Of a stretch of DNA of 64,000 nucleotides, positions 60,421 through 64,000 are shown in pieces (position 1 is the stretch's first letter; each line of letters opens with the position of its first letter). Below the pieces are notes generated by a model. It had not been told where the DNA came from. It saw only the letters and a list, made by a program, of their open reading frames with translations, and made no database searches. The translations under genes and the position numbers were made by a program. The DNA comes from Dasypus novemcinctus (Eukaryota > Chordata > Mammalia > Cingulata > Dasypodidae), in assembly GCF_030445035.2 (NCBI RefSeq), contig NC_080675.1, forward strand, positions 67,968,544 to 68,032,543, given 5' to 3'.

Positions 60421-60688
60421 TATCCCTCAATTTGGTTTGAATTCTTTCCCAGAATTAGGTTTACTAAGTATATCACAATAACCTATTTCATATACATATT
60501 TATTTTTTAAAGATATTTCTTTTAGGTTATATTCTGACAATTAATTATGCCAACATGTGGCATAAATATTAAAATAAGCATAGCTTTGACCTAGCAACAC
60601 TTGAGAAAATTTACTTTAAAGAATCTACAAATTATGCAAGTATTAGAGTAACAAAGTAGCTGGATAAAATAGCAACATAAAAGAATAA

Positions 60689-60786
60689 GGAGCAGATATA
60701 GCTCAAGTGGTTGAGCACCTGCTTCCCATGTTCAAGGTCGCAGGTTTGATTCCCAGTACTAAAAACAAAACAAAGAAACAAAAAAC
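60689..60786 (+). mobile_element. DAS-I-type short SINE
   Basis: GCAGATATAGCTCAAGTGGT head, GCAGGTTTGATTCCC B box, A-rich tail. Confidence 0.75.
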
Positions 60787-60797
60787 CCAACTCTCAT

Positions 60798-60888
60798 TGG
60801 GGAGCAGGTGTAGCTCAGTGGTTGAGTGCCTACTTCCCATGTACAAGGTCCTGGGTTCAATCCCTGGTACTTCCTAAAAAAAAAAGAC
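60798..60888 (+). mobile_element. DAS-I-type short SINE
   Basis: GCAGGTGTAGCTCAGTGGTT head and GGGTTCAATCCC B box, very tRNA-like, followed by poly(A). Confidence 0.8.
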
Positions 60889-60970
60889 AAAGTATGGTAC
60901 ATTTCTATCATTGGAAATAATTCTTTTTAAAGTCCACTCGAGAGAATTAATCACGAAATGTTCACTGCAG

Positions 60971-61344
60971 GGAAACGGACTCGGCCCAGTAGTTAGGGCA
61001 TCCGTCTACCACATGGGAGGTCCGCGGTTCAAACCCTGGGCCTCCTTGACCCGTGTGGAGCTGGCCCATGCGCAGTGTAGATGCGCGCAAGGAGTGCCCT
61101 GCCAGGCAGGGGTGTCCCCCGCGTAGGGGAGCCCCACTTGCAAGGAGTGTGCCTGTAAGGAGAGCCACCCAGGGCGAAAGAAAGTGCAGCCTGCCCAGGA
61201 ATGGCGCCGCACACACTTCCGGTGCCGCTGACGACAACAGAAGCGGACAAAGAAACAAGACGCAGCAAATAGACACAGAGCACAGACAACCAGGGGAAGG
61301 GGGGGAATTAAAAATAAATAAAATAAATCTTTAAAAAAAAAAAA
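60971..61344 (+). mobile_element. DAS SINE, exact 15-bp target duplication
   Basis: The GGCCCAGTAGTTAGGGC subtype, lacking the same 42-base body segment as the copy at 7591. The duplication AAATGTTCACTGCAG is perfect (60956-60970 and 61345-61359). Confidence 0.94.
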
Positions 61345-61359
61345 AAATGTTCACTGCAG

Positions 61360-61775
61360 CATTTTTCTAAGAAAGGCATTTGTTGCTATACTATAACATC
61401 CAGCTCATAGCACTCCAATGAAAGTACTCATTTATCCTAACATCAGTCTTCATCCTACTAGTCCTACTAGCTCTTATTAATCCTCTATTCCCTTCTTAAA
61501 ATCTACACTTCCAAGGAGTAAATCTGTTGTACTCCTAATTACCTCACCTCATGTACAATCTTTCTTCCTTTTTGCTCTTGAAACATTTGTTTTGTATCTC
61601 TACTATAGCACTCCTGTAATAACTGAAATATATAACCTTTATTTGTGTTCACATCTGTTGTCATACTTTGAGACTATAAACAATGACGTGTGACTTCTTT
61701 CTTCCCATTACCAAATCTCCCAATCTAAATTTACCTGTAACCATACCCTCATCCTTCTCTTAGTCAAAATGAATG
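61360..61775. other. Unassigned sequence between a DAS and the RAP1A pseudogene
   Basis: C/T-rich old repeat-like sequence; no gene and no confident repeat call. Confidence 0.35.
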
Positions 61776-62800
61776 AAGTAGGTTGCCTCACTGCAGAGCC
61801 CGGCCAGGATCAGAGGCTGAGAGGAGACTGGAAGAGGGAGAGATGGAGGAGGAGGGGGAGAAGGTGCCAGAAGGGATTGTCAGTTATTTAAACAGACCAC
61901 ACCAAGCCATGAGTACAAGCTAGTGGTGGTCCTGGGATCAGAAAGCATGGGGAATCCTGCTTTGATCATTCAGTTTCTTCAGGGAATTTGTACTTAAAAA
62001 TATGATCCAACAATAGAAGATTCCTATAGAAAGCAAGCTGAAGTAGACTGCCAACAGTGTATGCTCAAAATCCTGGATAGGATAGGGACAGAGCAATTTC
62101 TGGTAATGAGGGATTTGTATATGGAAGAATGGCCAAGGATTTGTGCTAGTATATTGTATTACAGCTCAATCTACATTTAATGACTTATACGACCTGAGGG
62201 AACAAATTTTACAAATTAAGGACACAGAAGATTTTCCAATGATTTTGATCGGCAATAAACACAACTTGGAACAAGTAATTGGCAAAGAACAGAGTCAGAA
62301 TTTAGCAAGATGGTTTAACTGTTCCTTTTAGAATATTTTGCAAAGTCAAAAGTAAACATTAATGAGATATTTTATGATCTGATCAGACTGACAAGACAGA
62401 CAAACACCAGTGGAAAAGATGACGACTAGAAAGAAACCATGTCTGCTACTCTAGACCCACAGTAAACAGCAGTTCTGAGCCAGAATTACAGGAATGAAGA
62501 ACTGTTGCCTCACTGGAATGTACCAGCATTTCAGACTTTAAAAAATAAATCTGAAGGGGCTTTTCCTGTTTTATATATTATGTGAAGAATTTAGATCTTA
62601 TATTGGTTTGTACAAATTCCCTGGAGAAAAAAAATGCTGTGTATATCTCTTGGAAAATAAGAGTATTTCTCCTTTACAGCAGCAGTTTTAACAAATGTGA
62701 AAATAATTATACTTGACTCTGAGATTATACAAAGGAGTATGAATTTCAAATGCTAGATAATGCTACTATAATCAAATGATTTCATATTGACCTTTTTATC
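61776..62800 (+). pseudogene. RAP1AP: RAP1A processed pseudogene
   Basis: An intronless, degraded copy of a Ras-family GTPase mRNA. A purine-rich 5' UTR-like segment leads to an ATG at 61909 with a 4-base deletion just after it. Recognisable stretches are [77 protein letters not shown] and FYDLIRLTRQTNTS. The end KKPCLLL with TAG at 62452-62454 retains a CAAX-like tail of the RAP1A rather than RAP1B type. Frameshifts and the lost P-loop show it is dead. A 3' UTR-like segment continues to about 62800. Confidence 0.85.
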
Positions 62801-63056
62801 ATGACTCTTCCCTGTCAAGCACTAAAAGGCTGAACCATTATACTTTATATCTGTAATGATATAAAATAGGGGTTCTTAACAGGTTCATGAGCTTGAATTT
62901 AAATTCAAAAAAACATTCTTGTGGGGACATGTTGATGCAGGTGTGACATATTTATTAAATAATACACAGTATAGTGTGGACTTAGTAAGGAATCCGTGGT
63001 TTTCACCTGACTGGCAAAGGGGTCTACAGAACAAAACAGGTTAAGAACCGTTGATA

Positions 63057-63892
63057 GGGAAGCAGACTTGGTTCAACTGATAGAGCGCCCCCCCTACCAC
63101 ATGGGAGGTCCCCGGTTCAAACGCAGGACCTCCTTCACCCGTGTGGAGCTGGCCCACACGCAATGCTGATGTGCGCAAGGAGTGCCATGCCAAGCAGGGG
63201 TGTCCCCCACATAGGGGAGCCCCACGCGCAAGGAGTGCGCCCCATAAGGAGAGCCACCTCGCGCGAAAAAAGTTCAGCCTGCCCAGGAATGACGCCATAC
63301 ACACGGAGAATTGACACAACAAAATGACGCAACAAAAAGAAACACAGGGCGGCGGACTTGGCCCAATGGTTAAGGCATATGTCTACCACATGGGTGGTCA
63401 GCGGTTCAAATCCCAGGCCTCCCTGACCCGTGTGCAGCTGGCCCATGCGCAGTGCTGATGCGGGCAAGGAGTGCCCTGCCACGCAGGGGTGTTCCCCGCG
63501 TAGGGGAGCCCCACACGCAAGGAGTGCGCCCCGTAAGGAGAGCCACCCAGCGCAAAAGAAAGTGCAGCCTGCCCCGGAATGGTGCCACACACATGGAGAG
63601 CTGACACAACAAGATGACGCAAGGAAAAGAAACAGATTCCCACGCCGCTGACGACAACAGAAGCGGACAAAGAAGACACAGCAAATAGACAAAGAGAACA
63701 GACAACCAGGGTGGGGGGAAGGGGAAATAAATAAATAAATAAATCTTAAAAAAAAAAAAAGAAATACAGATTCCCGGCGGTGCCACTGATAAGGATAGAA
63801 GTGGTCACAGAAGAGCACTCAGTGAATGGACAGAGAGAGCAGACAACTGGTGGGGGGGGGGGAGGGGAATAAATAAATAAATCTTTTAAAAA
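63057..63892 (+). mobile_element. DAS SINE interrupted by a second DAS
   Basis: Outer element 63057-63347 plus 63770-63892. Its diverged 14-bp target duplication is AAGAACCGTTGATA against AAGAACCCCTGATA (63043-63056 and 63893-63906; 12 of 14). The halves join at the AAAAAGAAACACAG site. Confidence 0.85.
63348..63755 (+). mobile_element. DAS SINE nested in another DAS
   Basis: The GGCCCAATGGTTAAGGC subtype. Target duplication AAAAAGAAACACAG (63334-63347) against AAAAAGAAATACAG (63756-63769), 13 of 14. Confidence 0.88.
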
Positions 63893-64000
63893 AAGAACCC
63901 CTGATATAGATAATGAAATTTCCACTCAACTTATTAAAGCAGATAATCTGAGTCATTGACTTAACTTTATATTTTAAAAAACTATGAAATATTCTGTTAT

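Noticed and set aside
60798..60888. Possible tRNA gene
   Set aside because: A and B boxes are good, but there is no closed acceptor stem, and the head is followed by SINE-style A-rich sequence; the same unit recurs many times.
63135..63818. Long Cys/Ser/Leu-rich open frame of 227 codons, and similar 90-200 codon frames across the window
   Set aside because: They all coincide with the antisense of DAS SINEs, and the same peptide patterns recur at every copy, so they are repeat shadows.

Overview
This is nuclear DNA of a placental mammal, very probably an armadillo (Xenarthra, Dasypus-like). The main evidence is about 30 copies of tRNA-derived SINEs of the armadillo DAS type, several with exact target-site duplications. 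Xenarthran-type L1 3' ends and older mammalian repeats (MIR, L2, L1M, HAL1, hAT, MaLR-like LTRs) are also present. There is no bacterial, phage or CRISPR content.

Three protein-coding genes are recognisable, arranged as in human 14q21.2 but in inverse orientation. (1) FANCM, minus strand, is 5' partial: coding exons 1-5 (353 codons) lie between 14940 and 555 and the gene runs off the left edge. (2) FKBP3, plus strand, is complete: seven coding exons from 16452 to 34394 give 224 aa. FANCM and FKBP3 are head-to-head, with two GC-rich promoter segments between their start codons. (3) PRPF39, minus strand: thirteen coding exons from 54041 to 35700 give 667 aa. It is tail-to-tail with FKBP3, and its noncoding first exon was not identified. 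All splice junctions are canonical GT/AG and every exon phase closes.

The best RNA finding is a box C/D snoRNA at 40464-40547 on the minus strand, inside the PRPF39 intron after coding exon 9. It has a perfect terminal stem, a perfect C box, a D box and a guide complementary to 18S rRNA. It fits SNORD127, whose known host is PRPF39.

Two processed pseudogenes are present: an NKAPD1-like copy in FANCM intron 4 (about 4850-5640) and a RAP1A copy at about 61776-62800. FKBP3 intron 3 (20084-29728) is a repeat stack: ancient LINE, hAT, two DAS copies, an L1 with its own target duplication, and a dead Hsmar1-like mariner carrying a nested DAS. The right end (54-64 kb) is repeat-dominated and is either PRPF39 intron 1 or its 5' flank.

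FANCM is a Fanconi anaemia DNA translocase, FKBP3 a nuclear FK506-binding prolyl isomerase, and PRPF39 a U1 snRNP-associated splicing factor. They are linked by conserved synteny, not by a shared pathway. I found no convincing new biological system. The points most worth a second look are the snoRNA, the mariner, the composite retroposons with verifiable target duplications, and two unexplained GC-rich islets.
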